The notes beneath the pieces are model-generated. The model did not search any database, was not told where the DNA came from, and saw only the letters and a list, made by a program, of their open reading frames with translations. 64,000 bases of DNA from Mallotus nudiflorus. Taxonomy: Eukaryota; Streptophyta; Magnoliopsida; Malpighiales; Euphorbiaceae. The DNA is taken from NCBI GenBank assembly GCA_947683625.1, contig CANTUR010000129.1, positions 1 through 64,000 on the forward strand. Reading direction: 5' to 3'. Made by a program: the position numbers and the translations under genes. Below are positions 46,298-58,267 of this stretch, piece by piece (the first letter of the stretch is position 1; each line of letters begins with the position of its first letter).

Positions 46298-49147
46298 TGA
46301 ATATTATTTTAATATTAGTAATATTATTTAAGTAAAATATTGATTATTTAGTAGTTTTGAATAAGTATTTTTAATAAATTTTTTATTAAGCATATTTTGA
46401 TAAAATTATTAATTTAGTGTATATTATATATATATAAATTTATTTAAGTGTGTGTGTGTGTGTGTATGTGTATATATTATATAGAAATGTGCAATACCAC
46501 CCTCCTCCTCTTCTTCTTCTCATTCTTCTTTCTTCATTCTTCTTTTCCTTCTTTCCCTCACACCCTCGACACCATCCAAAGCTACCATCGCTAGCCACCA
46601 CCTCACCACCAGACAGTGCCACCTAGCAGCTCCTTCTCCTCCCTAACGCCGTCATCCTTCCTCTCTCCTTCTTCTTCTTAGTTTCCATTTTTGCCGATTG
46701 GTTCAAGGTCTCACCGGAGATGTTTCTAGTGATGACGGGGGTTGACATCGGTCTCAAATGAAAGCTTATCCTCTAGGCTTCTTAAGCCCTCAATCAATTT
46801 TGGGTTTCAACTACGATAAATCCCTTAATTTTGTGAAATTGTGTTTAGGCTATTTTTTATTAATTTGTGAAATTGAGCTTAAATTAGGTTGATTTATGTT
46901 AAATTTACTTTAGATTATTATTGTAGAGGTTGAGAGGTTTCCAAATATGTGTTTAGATTTAATTTTGGGAATTATTTTTGAAATGACACTATTCTGGGCT
47001 CAGGTTATTGTTCCAACACTATTCCGAGCTTGAAAAAGTTTATTTTTAATAAATTCTACTAATTATTTTGAGCAAGTTTTGTGAAGAAAGTTTATTGAAA
47101 TTATGTGTAGAATTTTTATTATAAATTTTTTAATGTTTATGTAAAAAATTAATTTTTGGAAAAATTAGTATAAATTAGTAATTTTTATATTTTAGTTGAA
47201 ATTATTATTAATTATGATGTTTTGATAGAATTTGAGTAATAAATAGCATTAAAATAATTTTTATAATTTATTTCCTATTTTCAACTAATTATTAGTAATT
47301 TCCATAAAAATATATGAATATTGATTTTATTTACTAATTTTAAGTTTAAATAAGTTTTTAGTTATTTTTATTATATATTTGAATAATTTAAATAATTATA
47401 TTTAATTAATGCTATTTGATTTTAAATATTAGAAAAATATATTTTAATAATGGAATTTAATTATAAATGAGGATTTTATAATTTATTTTGGAAATAAATA
47501 ACTTTTATGCTTTTATTATGTAAATAAATTGATTTATAATATTTAAATGAATTTTATGATTTTTGGTGAATTATTGGCATTCACACTATTTTATTAATTG
47601 TGGATTTTATTGATTCTCGATTGGACAATAAATATAGTTCGGAGGTCCAACCTGAGAAGTTGAGCTTTATGGTTATTTGAAGTGTGTTTGCGTGCAGGAT
47701 CGGCGCTAATTTTATAGAAGAGATTTTTGTTTTATAGAGGAGATTCTGCCAAATTTTCTACAGAATTCTTACAAAGCATGATATCGGGTTGATCCTAAAT
47801 TTTGAATTTTAGTCGAGTCGTGTCCTAGATCGAGTCATTCTTTAGAAATTATAGATGTATAAAATTAAGAATTTAATTCTATTATTGTTATTGTTATTGT
47901 TATTGTTATTGTTATTGTTATTGTTATTGTTATCGTTATCGTTATCGTTATCGTTATCGTTATCGTTATCGTTATCGTTATCGTTATCGTTATTATTATT
48001 GTTATTGTTATTGCTATTATTATTATTATATATATGCCAGGGTTGAGGAGGGCACTCAAACTGTGAGTTATTATTATATATATGCATGACATTTAGAAAT
48101 CATAGTTGGTATCTATATTTTTATGAAGTGAATTTCATATATTAGTTGCATCAATTTTTATTTAATTATTAATTTTTATTATCATTATCATTTATGCATT
48201 TATATGAGATTTCATATATATTATGTTCGGAATTTAGATGTCTTTCATATTTATATGATTTCATTTAATTAATTATTTATGATAAATGTTTTTGGATGAT
48301 TGTCATAAAACGTGCCACCTAGTGGGTGACATTATGATTGTTGCGCAATAATACGCTAGATGGTAAGTCATAATTTTTTTATTAATTTAAGATATGGATA
48401 CAATGATTATTGTGATTGATGGAAAAGGGGTGTGACTGCAGATCCTTGGTTGACCTGTAGTGTACTCAAGGCCAGTCCACTGCCAAAAATTAGACAAGAG
48501 ATATATTTTTGGAGTTACAGAAAGCCTATTGGCTAGTGAAATATAGTGATTGAGGTTGTGAAAAAATATAGGGTTCTGCCCCGATCCTCCATCTAAACAT
48601 TTATGCATTAATTTGTTTTGAAGTAATTTAATTTCGAGCATCTATATGAAATGCATATATACATTAAATAAATATAAATATATAATTAGTATACTGATGC
48701 TTGAATGTTTGTGTCTTTAGGTTGTATGCATATATATAATAATAATTCATTCAGTGAGGTTTGATCCCTCTCAAATATTTTTTCAGGACTCTCTACTTTA
48801 GACTTTCATATTAGTTCTCTTCGTCGGACTCTTTCTTCACTGGCCGACTTATGTAAATATTGAACTATAATTTATCTTGCATTTTATTAGACACTACAGT
48901 AGTAGTGCATTCTTGTTGTAGTATCAGATATTATTTTAGATTGAGATTTTATATTTAAATAATTGTATGAATATATTTTAATATATTATATGGACATTTC
49001 TTTATACTATTTAAATTTTTAAATTTTAAGGTATTTTTGTGGTATATTTTGTGTGAGTATTTATTTTAAGGCTTGTTATGAGTTTATAATTCGTGTGAAT
49101 TCCTGTTCGCTAGCACCCATCATGACTCCCGGGTTTGGGTCATGACA
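46298..49147 (+). repeat. Element G 5' LTR, remaining 2850 bp
   Basis: Continues from 21511 and ends GGGTCATGACA at 49147. Compared with the 3' LTR it has only one unit of the 54-bp repeat (about 48430-48485), a hexanucleotide microsatellite in place of part of the GC-rich block (47882-48030), and a decayed donor (ATAAAT for GTAAGT near 46770). The conserved block after GTGCAG lies at about 47698-47790, the block around GTGCCACCTAGTGGG at 48312-48360, and the TTTTTTCAG block at about 48778-48820. Confidence 0.92.
47882..48030 (+). repeat. (TTATTG)8(TTATCG)10 compound hexanucleotide microsatellite
   Basis: Eight TTATTG units (47882-47929) are followed directly by ten perfect TTATCG units (47930-47989), then imperfect TTATTG/ATT units to about 48030. 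It lies in the G 5' LTR only; the 3' LTR has non-repetitive sequence at the same place (about 54773-54850). It produces poly-Asn/Asp and Leu/Ser pseudo-frames. Confidence 0.97.
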
Positions 49148-49151
49148 AAGA

Positions 49152-49164
49152 TGGTATCAAAGCC
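49152..49164 (+). other. Element G primer binding site (initiator Met tRNA)
   Basis: TGGTATCAAAGCC, four bases after the LTR end. It differs at one base from the TGGTATCAGAGCC pattern usual for plant chromoviruses primed by initiator Met tRNA. Confidence 0.88.
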
Positions 49165-49325
49165 TAGGTTTAGTATTGTATGATCTAGGTTGTTAGAGTT
49201 GTGTTTTCTTTAAAACTACTGCAGTAAGTTAGGTTCAATCATGTCTTCAATAAGTCTCCTTATTTTAGTGTAATCAATAGGATGTCTGTTTTGCCTAATT
49301 TGTGTTTGTGTTTATTATTTTCAGA

Positions 49326-50690
49326 ATGAGGAGGAGAGTGCAAACCACTCCATAGGCTGATGAGGCAAAGGATGAGGAGTCCTTTCAGGATGAGATTCTA
49401 CCCCCTGAGCGACCGATTAGGCATAAGGGTAAAGGTAGAGGTAGAGGTAGAGGTAGACCTTAAGGAGTAGCAGGTCACCATAGGTAGAGAGAGCTATAGG
49501 ATGAGGAACTTGCAGAACAAGAATATAAGGAAGCTACTTTCACACTAAGAGTTTAGCAAGGTACAGTTGTTATACCTCTAACAGTACCATAGATGCAGCC
49601 TATGTATCAGCAAGGTATGTCTGATCCAGAGGCAGCCTTGTTTTATGCTAAAGTTGGCAAGATTTCCTTCAATGAGACTTCAAATGCTTTAGAATTCTTG
49701 CACGCCATAGAGATAAGGACTCGGGCAGCTCACCGAATATCAGAGGATCATAATAGTTAAGCTGTTAGTTGAGGGGCTAGCACTAGATTGGTAAATTCAG
49801 GTCGTCTAGCCCTATATGACTACTATGACATGGGCTCAGTTTTGAGAGATATTTATAAGACATTTCTACCCAGAGCTGATGCAGATGAGCTACAAACTCC
49901 AGCTGACCAACATTTTAAGAGGTGACAAGTTAGTAGAGGAGTACAACAAAGAGTTCCTCAGACTGGGTTGGTATGCAAAGGACTTGATAAGAGATCAATA
50001 TTTTGCAATCACTACCTATGTCACTAGATTAGGTTTTGCATTTACTGGGATGCCCACTATAGGTCTGACTCTTGAGTCTGTAATAGAGTTGGCCAAGGAG
50101 ATAGAGCTTAGATTAGTTAGGCAGGGAGTTATACTTGATTATTATCATATGGGAGGTGTCTAGGCAGGAGGATCTCATAACACATAGTACACCACATTTT
50201 AGATAAGCTCCAACAGTCAGTAGAGAGGCTCTATTCAACAGGACCAGAGACCACATAATAGGTACCATAGGAGTAAGAGACATGGATGTGGTGGAGTTCA
50301 CAAAGCTATTAGATTCAGATCATGTGCTATCAATAGTAGTAGTGGACAGAGCTAAGGATATGGTAGCACAGGATCATCAGTTAGTTCCTGCCAAACATAT
50401 GGGAGAGTCCATTAGGGACCATGTTATATGGCTCCATTGATATGTTTTTGATATAGACAGATGGGGAATTTTGGCAAAGCATGTCCTTATTCTAGTTATC
50501 AGCAGTAGTTTTCACAACATTCCACTACTAGTGTAGCTCTAGCTCCTTATCAGTCGACTCTAGTTCAGTATCCTAGTACTTCATAGTTTGTGGCCTAATA
50601 GGGGTGAGGCAGAGGTAGTGCGAGAGGCTTTGATCAGGCTTCCACCAACTATTAAGGAGGCCGAGGATAGGCTGAAGTCTTCACTCTCAC
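49326..50690 (+). pseudogene. Element G gag
   Basis: The start is taken at the ATG at 49326 (MRRRVQTTP, then a TAG where Gln is expected). A basic Gly-Arg stretch (KGKGRGRGRGRP) near 49425 is followed by the capsid region (KISFNETSNALEFLHAIE at about 49655; the 49879-50163 frame contains LTNILRGDKLVEEYNKEFLR and LGWYAKDLI). A decayed CCHC zinc knuckle (QMGNFGKACPY) lies near 50460; its second Cys is Tyr. Many TAG and TAA stops. It is the structural protein of the chromovirus particle in active relatives. Confidence 0.85.
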
Positions 50691-51124
50691 CCAACATGAT
50701 GCTCAAACATCCAATGTCATTGTAGCAACTATAGTCCTAGTTTGTTTCTTAAATGCTAGAATCTTGATTGATCCGGGTGTTCTTTCTTGTCCCCTATTTT
50801 TGTGTTGAAGTCAGGTTAGCAAGCCTTAAGGATGGAATTTCCTTTGTCAGTTGCCATGCCTCTTAATGATTCATTAGACACCAATGTCATTCTTTTTAGG
50901 TGTCCAATGTTAATGGAAGGAAGAGAATTTTCTATAGACTTAGTGTTGTTTGATGTTATGAAGTTTGATGTAATTCTAAGAATGGACTGGTTATCTCAAC
51001 ACTATGTTATTGTTGATTGTCAGAGTAAATAAGTGATTTTCAAGATTTTGAATGATGAAGAATTTAAGTTTGTGGGTGATAAGAGTTTTGCACCTTAGAA
51101 TCTTATCTTTGCTATCACGGCTAG
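50691..51124 (+). pseudogene. Element G protease remnant, ending at the reverse transcriptase deletion
   Basis: The retropepsin-like DPG motif (NARILIDPG) lies near 50755-50780 and the downstream part in frame 50832-51032 (MEGREFSIDLVLFDVMKFDV, then RMDWLSQHY). The frame continues to ARKILRKG near 51120-51145, the point where chromovirus reverse transcriptase should begin. Instead the sequence passes directly into RNase H. Confidence 0.85.
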
Positions 51125-53010
51125 GAAGATATTGAGAAAAGGTTGTGTGTTGATGCAGAATGGTAGAGTAGTAGCTTATGCTTACAGACAATTGAAGAAG
51201 CATGAATAAAATTATCCTACTCATAACCTAGAGATGACTACAATGATTTTTGCTCTTAAGATTTTAAGGCATTATTTGTATGGAGTGACTTGTGAAATTT
51301 TCACTGATCATAAGAGTTTGAAGTATATTTTCCAACAAAGAGATATAAACTTAAGGCAAAGAAGATGGTTAGAACTCTTGAAGGATTATGACTGTGATAT
51401 CTTATACCATTCAAGCAAGGCTAATGTGGTAGCAGATGCCTTGAGTAGAAAGTCATTAGGTAGTCTTGCTCATATTAGTGTAGAGAGGAGACCTTTGATC
51501 TAAGAGTTGCATAAGTTAGTGGATCAAGGGTTAATGATGAAGATAAGCATATCAGGAGGATTGCTAGCTCGATTCAAAATAAGATCAGTGTTAAGGGATA
51601 GGATCAAAATAGCTCAAGGCTGAGATCATGTTTTGGTAGAGCTTGAGGAGAAGGTTCGTGAAGGAAAGTTCACTGATTTTACACTTAATGATGAAGGTGT
51701 TTTATGGATCAGTGGAAGATTGTGTGTTCCTGATATGGATAGTTTAAGAGAAGAGATCCTAGAAGAAGCTCATGTTGTAACTTACAATATACATCCAGGT
51801 GCTTCTAAGATGTACCACAACATTAAGCATCTATACTAGTGGGACGGTATGAAGAAGGATGTAGCTAATTTTGACTCTAAGTGCTTGAGTTGTCAGTAGG
51901 TGAAAGCTAAGCATCAAAAGCCTTCTGGGAAGCTTCAGCCTCTTCCGATCCCTGAGTGGAAATAAGAGAGAATTGCTATGGATTTTATGACAAGGTTACC
52001 TCATTCAAAGGATGGATATGATTCCATCTTGGTGATTGTGGACAAATTAACCAAATTAGCACACTTCTTATAAGTTAAAGCTACTTATTTTGTAGCTAAG
52101 TTGGTTAAGTTGTATGTTAAGCATATTATGTGCCTTCATGGAGTGCCTGTTTCCATTGTATCTGATAGCGATTTTGTGTTTACCTCTCAATTTTTGCAGA
52201 AATTGCAAGAAGCAATAGGCACTAGGCTTGATTTTAGTACTGCTTTTCACCCTCAGACAGATGGTCAATCTGAGAGGACGATCTAAACACTTGAAGACAT
52301 ATTGAGAATGTGTGTAATAGATCTTGGAGGTAGTTGGGATGATCATCTGCCACTAGTAGAGTTTCCTTACTATAACAGCTACCATGGCAGTATTGAGATG
52401 ACAACATATGAAGCTTTGTATAGAAGAAAGTGTAAATCCTCTTTGTGTTGGGACAAGATTGGGGAAAGAGAGTTAATTGGACTGAAATTATCCAAGATGA
52501 AACCAAGAAAGTTGCTTTGATCAAAAGAAGATTGGAAATAGCGGCTAGCATACATAAGAGCTATACAGATCCAAAATGTAAAGATGTGGAATTTCAGGTT
52601 GGGGATGATGTATTTTTGAAGGTGTCACCAATGAAAAGTGTTATGAGGTTTGGTAAGAAAAGAAAGTTAGCACCGAGATACATTGGACCTTTTGAGATTA
52701 CGGAGAGAGTTAGTATAGTTGCCTATCAGTTGGCTTTGCCTTTGAATTTATCTCAAGTGCATCCAATGTTCTATGTATCAATATTGAGGAAGTACATTTC
52801 AGACCCTTCGCACATGTTACAACCCTAGAGTGACAAGGATCTGACGTACGAGGAAGAACCCATTATAATTATTGATTATCAAGTTCATCAGTTGTGTTCG
52901 AAGTAGATTTCGATGGTTAAAGTGTTATGTAGGAACAATAGTGTGGAGGAGCACATGTAGGAGACAGAGGCTGAGATGCGAGTGGCTTACCCTTACCTTT
53001 TTCTTCGATG
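51125..53010 (+). pseudogene. Element G RNase H, integrase and chromodomain-like C-terminus
   Basis: RNase H motifs start at CVLMQNGRVVAYAYRQLKK (51145), then CEIFTDHKSLKYIFQQRDI (51290-51346) and VADALSRKS. The integrase zinc domain includes IHPGASKMYHNI and CLSCQ (about 51790-51900). The core has ERIAMDFMTRLPHSKDGYDS, VSIVSDSDFVFTSQFLQKL and AFHPQTDGQSERTI. The C-terminal part (frame 52445-52828) includes VFLKVSPMKSVMRFGKKRKL and YQLALPLNLSQVHPMFYVSI. A chromodomain-like tail follows with MVKVLCRNNSVEEHM and EAEMRVAYPYLF (about 52910-53007). Stops at 51504, 51837, 51966, 52071, 52284 and others. The tail points to the chromovirus branch, probably Tekay-like. Confidence 0.9.
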
Positions 53011-53058
53011 AATTCTTGTATTCAGTTCTTTTAATTGAAATTTGAGAATGAACTTTTA

Positions 53059-53072
53059 TAAGGGGAGAAGAT
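53059..53072 (+). other. Element G polypurine tract
   Basis: TAAGGGGAGAAGAT immediately before TGTTATAACC. The remnant at 1759-1775 (reverse strand) has the same layout. Confidence 0.8.
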
Positions 53073-55970
53073 TGTTATAACCTAAATTTTTATAAATTAT
53101 AAAATTAAATTTATGAAATTTACAGTGTTAATAATTATTTTACTTAAATTACGATATTTGATTGTTAGTGAAATATAATTTGAATTTTGGTATTGAATAT
53201 TATTTTAATATTAGTAATATTATTTTAAAATTAGTAATATTATTTAAGTAAATTATTGATTATTTAGTAGTGTTAAATGAGTACTTTTAATAAATGTAAT
53301 ATTAAGCATATTTAGTAAAACTATTAATTTAGTGTATATGTGTGTGTGTATTAAAATTAAAGTTAAAGTAAAAAAATTATAGAAATGTGTAGTACCCCCC
53401 TCCCCCTCTTCTTCTTCTCCTTTTTATTTCTTTTTTTCCTTCTTTCCCCTACACCCCTGACACCACCCAATGCCACCATCGCCAGCCACCACTGTTCACC
53501 ACCAAAAAGTGGCACCCAACAGTTCCTTCTTGTCCTCAACGTCGTCATCCTTCCTTTCTGCTTCTCCTTCTTAATTTTCATTTTTGCTGATTGGTTCAAG
53601 GTCTCACCAGAGATGTTTCCAGTAACGACGAGGGCTGACATTAATCTCAAATGAAAGCTTATCCTCTGGGCTTCTTAAGCCCTCAATCAATTTTGGATTT
53701 CAACTCCGGTAAGTCCCTCAATTTTGTGAAATTGTGTTTAGGCTATTTTTTATTGCTTTGTGAAATTAAGCTTAATTAGGTTGACTTATGTTAAATTAAC
53801 TTTAGATTATTGTTGTAGAGGTTGAGAGTTTTCCAATTATGTGTTTTGATTTAATTTTGGTAATTATTTTCGAAATGACACTATTCAAGCTCGGGTTATT
53901 GTTACAGCACTGTTCCAAGCTTGGGAAAATTTTATTTTTAATAAATTCTACTGATTATTTTGAGAAATTTTGTGAATAAAGTTTATTGAAATTATTTGTA
54001 GAATTTTTATTATAAATTTTTGAATGTTTATGTAAAAAAATTAATTTTTGGAAAAATTAGTATAAATTAGTAATTTTTATATTTTAGTTGAAATTATTAT
54101 TAATTATTATGTTTTGATAGAATTTGAGTAAGAAATAGTATTAAAATAATTTTTATAATTTATTTCCTATTTTTAGCTAATTATTAGTAATTTCTGAAAA
54201 AAATATATGAATAATGATTTTATTTATTAATTTTAAGTTCAAACAAGTTTTTAGTTTTTTTTATTATATATTTGAATAATTTAAATAATTATTTTTAATT
54301 AATGCTATTTGATTTCGAATATTGGAAAAATATATTTTAATAATGGAATTTAATTATAAATGAGGATTTTATCATTTATTTTAGAAATAAATACCTTTTA
54401 TGCTTTTATTATGTAAATAAATTGATTTATAATATTTAAATGAATTTTATGATTTTTGGTGAATTATTGACATTTACACTATTTTATTAATTGTAGATTT
54501 TGTTGATTCTCGGTTGGACAATAAATGTAGTTTGGGAGTCCAACTCGAGAAGTTCAGCTTTGTAGTTATTTGAAGTGTGTTTGTGTATAGGATCGTCTCT
54601 ACTTTTAGTAGAAAGATATATGTTTTACAAAGTAGATTTTATCAAATTTTTGATAGAATTCTCGTAAAACGTGACATCGAGTCGATCCTAAGTTTTGAAT
54701 TTTAGTCAAGTCGTGTCTTAGATCGAGTTGTTCTTTAGAAATTCTAGATGTATAAAATTAGGAATTTAGTTCTAACATTATAATTTTTATTTTGTCCTTA
54801 ACTGTACTACAAGTTAGGCCTACCAGACTAGACCAATCGAGCTAAGGTAGAGGAGCGCACTCAAACTGTGAGTTATTATTATATGTATGCATAACATTTA
54901 GAAATAATAGTTGGCATCCATATTTTTATGATGTGAATTTCATATATTAGTTGCATCAAATTTTATTTAATTATTAATTTTTATTATCATTATCATTTAT
55001 ACTCAGAATTTAGATGCCTTTCATATTTATATGATTTAATTTAATTATTTATTTATGATAATTGTTTTGGAGGATTATCGTAGAACGTGTTATCTAGTGT
55101 GTCACACTAAGATTATTGCATAACAATGAGCTATATGGTGGGCCATAAATTTTGATTAATTTGAGATATGGATATAATGATTATTGTGAATGATGGAAAA
55201 AGGGTGTGACTGCGGATTCTTAGTTGACTTGTAGTGTACTTGAGGCCAGTCATATCGATAGTAGGATTGCAGATCATCGATTGACGTTTTGTGTACTCAA
55301 GGCCAGTCCACTGTCAAAAATTGGACAAGAGATATATTTTTGGAGTTATGGAAAGCTTGTTGGCTAGTGAAATACAATGATCGAGGTTGTAGAAAAATTT
55401 AGGGTTCTGCCCCGATCCTCCACCTAAACCTTTATGCATTAAATTATTTTCAAGTAAAGTGATTTTGAGCATTTGTATGAAATGCATGTATAGATTAAAT
55501 AAATATAAATATATAATTATTATATTGATGCTTGAATGTCTGTGTCTTTAGGTTGCGTGCATATATATAATAATAATTGACTCGGTGAGGTCTGACCCCC
55601 TTTAAACATTGTTTCAGGACTCTCTACTTCAGACCTCCATATTAGTTCTCTTCACCAGACTTTTTCTTTACCGGCATACTTATATAAATATTGAACTATA
55701 ATTTATTTTATGTTTTATTAGACACTGCAGTAGTAGTGCATTCTTGTTGTAATATCATAGATTGTTTTAAATTGAAATTCTATATTTAAATAATTGTATG
55801 AATATATTTTATTATATTATATGGAAATTTCTTTATATTATTTAAATTTTGAGGTATTTTTATGGTATATTTTGTATGATTTTTTTTTTTAAGGTTTGCT
55901 ACAGGTTCCGAATTCATGTGAATTCTCATTCACTAGCGCCAGTCATGACTCTCGGGTTTTGGTTATGATA
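53073..55970 (+). repeat. Element G 3' LTR
   Basis: TGTTATAACC at 53073 to GGTTATGATA at 55970, 2898 bp. It keeps a strong donor-like CCGGTAAGT (about 53709-53715), the block after GTATAG starting GATCG (about 54590-54680, containing AGAATTCTCGTAAAACGTGA), the GC-rich block ending GTGAGTTATT (about 54800-54875), two units of the 54-bp repeat (about 55203-55318), the block after GTTTCAG (about 55600) and the terminal block (from about 55893). A pyrimidine-rich tract lies at 53395-53450. The frames 53363-53654 are LTR sequence. Confidence 0.92.
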
Positions 55971-57035
55971 ATTAGAATCCCCACCTTGCAGCCAATGTTG
56001 CTTTGCTCACTATTTCCAATAGATTTCCTAATGCAAAAAAAGAGTTTCATATTCTGCAAGACAGGTTTTAAATTCAGTTAACCCTTGCATATCACGTCTT
56101 TTTCTCAATGGATCAAGTTTGGAACGACAACTTTGAGCTTACATTTAAATTTTGAATTCCAGTTATGACCCCACTCACCCAATACTTTACCACATCTGTC
56201 TAATTTTACTACTACATTAGACTCGATACTCGATGTCCAACAATCTGTGACAATTTGAGAGCATGTTTCTACTTCCAATCATGAGTTCTCAAATCTAAAC
56301 TGAGAAGGCCAGGGGATATAAACTTGCTTATTAAGAGTAAGAAATATTGGAAGATGATCAGAGGAAGAAGTACTTAACACTTAAAGGTTTGTATAAGGAA
56401 ATAAATGAGATCATGCCTTAAAAGAAAAAGCACGATCCAACCTTTCCTCAACCCATCTGATAGAACCTTTAGCCCACTCCTAAGTAAACATAAGACCCTC
56501 AAATCCTAAATCAACCAATCCATACTCAGCAATGCAATTACAAAACTCAGATAACAACCATTAAGGATACACACTTCCACCTCTCTTTTCAGAAGAATAG
56601 AGAATACTATTAAAATCACTAAGAACACACTAAAGCAATTATGAAGCACATGAGAGAGAATTGAGCAACTGCCAGGAAAATTTTTGGTAAGACACTTCTA
56701 AACACCCATAGAATCCTATGTACCTCTTATAAGCTAAAAAATCTTCAGAAATAATGAAGTCAATAAAATTTTGTCCAAAATCTAAGACTTTGACCTAAAC
56801 AGAGTTAGACAAAAAAAGTGCCAAACCACCACCTCTTTCAACCCGATCCACCATATAAAAATCTTTAAAACTTAATTTTCTACTAACCTAACTCACCTTA
56901 TCTGACAGGGACAAAGTCTTACTAAGAAATATTAGACTTGGTTTATGAGAAAAGACCAAGTCCATTAAAAGATTAACTATTTTATGGATTGGGCAGCCCA
57001 CGATAATTCCAAGCTATGCAACTCATGGCTCCAGG
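55971..57035 (-). pseudogene. LINE ORF2, endonuclease domain
   Basis: Begins on the reverse strand near 57015-57010 with a decayed SCIAWNYRGLPNP (the usual start of plant L1 endonucleases is similar). It continues with FIGFYGCLEVSYQKFSWQLL-like sequence near 56710, the catalytic-region motif SDFN (in place of GDFN) near 56610 and the SSDHLPIF motif near 56350. It ends with QGGDSN at the G insertion site (55971-55985). APE-type endonuclease nicks target DNA for reverse transcription. Multiple TAG and TAA stops. It continues at 21392. Confidence 0.88.
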
Positions 57036-58267
57036 TGGGCCTGAGATTTAGGACCCACCTCTTTCTCAATTTTTTGCACAGTGTCTAGAACTATATTTAT
57101 AGGCCCAAAAAGCACTATGTCTTTTCTAGATTTGTCACCACAATCCACATCATTAAATTCTCCTTCTGCATGAATTTTGTGACATCGTTTCCCATCAAAC
57201 ACCACCAATCCTTCCACATCAGCTGACTCTTCTATAAAAGCAGTTGGAGTAATTTTCATAGTAGCCATAATACCTTCCTTGCACACCAAACTTTGAGTCA
57301 TCTGCCCCACTCCTCCTTTGTTAGGCCCTGAAATCCCACCATGATTTATACCCGTGATTAGTTTCCATTTCCCCACACCACCAAAATTGTTGTAACCATT
57401 CAATTTTTTAGATAACTGAATGTCTAAAGTTTTCCATATGTGGCGTGATAGACTAATAATTATCAAATCATCTCTAAACCATCATTCTGCTACACTTTAA
57501 GTACATCAAATAGGAGCTCAAAGCCAACTGCCAAATCTCTTCTCTGTTAATAGGGATTGATTATGAAAAACATGCTCACAGAATCATTCAAAATGTCTGA
57601 TTTTACCATACACAAAGAAAAAAGTGGGTAAATGTTCATATTTAAATTCAATCCACCCCCATTCAAATCCTTCAACCTTAATCTTCATCTTCGATTTAAG
57701 GGGCTTTCTAACATCCAACCTTATCTGAACTCATATATAACTTTGCTAAATAGAGGTAAAGTTATTTTCATCAAAAACAACAAAACCTCTAAAAAAATCA
57801 ACAATCCATTGTAATGTCTTCTCCGATCTCAGCCCCATCGGCAATTTGCAAATTTGTAACCAAATGTCAGCAAAATGAAATTCCATATCATATGGAGGGG
57901 TCAAGCCATCATTTTGAATAAGAATTAACAAATTTTAGTCAAAAGACTAAGGGCCTTGGAAAAGAACTCGTTCCATACCAAGTTTATGATATAATTGAAA
58001 GGAAAAAATTTGATTCCTCTAATCCGTAACATAAATGCCTCTGACCGAGGGCCATAAAGTAACGAGGGAGTTCTTCATTATTATGAAATTAATCACTTTA
58101 TTAGTCATAAAGTTGCCTAATAAACATAGTTTATTGCCTATTGCTTTATCATTTGCTTCCTTCAATGGGATGATTAAACCTTCAACAACTTTATCATCTT
58201 TTAGGTTAAGATTATTGTATTCCTGTTCTAAAGCATCAGTTTGTAAAACACCCTTTCTAGTAGCCAT
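57023..58267 (-). pseudogene. LINE ORF1 (DUF4283-type RNA-binding protein with zinc knuckle)
   Basis: The start is the ATG at 58265-58267 (MATRKGVLQTDALEQEYNNL); a GTG six bases upstream is less likely. The DUF4283-like region follows (LCLLGNFMTNKVINFIIMKN, LVTLWPSVRG, then LLILIQNDGLTPPYDMEFHF and FADIWLQICKLPMGLRSE). A decayed CCHC knuckle is visible near 57610-57560 (YEHLPTFFFVYGKIRHFE, with two Cys replaced). The C-terminal frame 57023-57466 is low-similarity. In plant L1 elements this protein coats the element RNA. It stops at 57023, next to the ORF2 start. Confidence 0.85.

Larger units (their letters stand above)
21393..55970 (+). mobile_element. Element G: chromovirus-type Ty3/gypsy retrotransposon lacking reverse transcriptase, split by F1
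   Basis: Full-length but defective LTR retrotransposon. The 5' LTR is 21393-21511 plus 46298-49147 (2969 bp) and the 3' LTR is 53073-55970 (2898 bp). The primer site TGGTATCAAAGCC at 49152-49164 matches the usual initiator-Met-tRNA pattern with one change. The internal region holds gag, protease, RNase H, integrase with a C-terminal chromodomain-like end, and a purine tract at about 53059-53072. Flanks ATGAG (21388-21392) and ATTAG (55971-55975) are a one-mismatch target-site duplication inside the LINE. Reverse transcriptase is missing, so it cannot be autonomous. Subtracting the nested insert leaves about 9.8 kb. Confidence 0.92.

Noticed and set aside
47842..48092. Asn/Asp- and Leu/Ser-rich frames on both strands
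   Set aside because: Translation of the TTATTG/TTATCG microsatellite.
52068..52551. Reverse-strand frames overlapping G integrase
   Set aside because: Antisense shadows of the integrase core.
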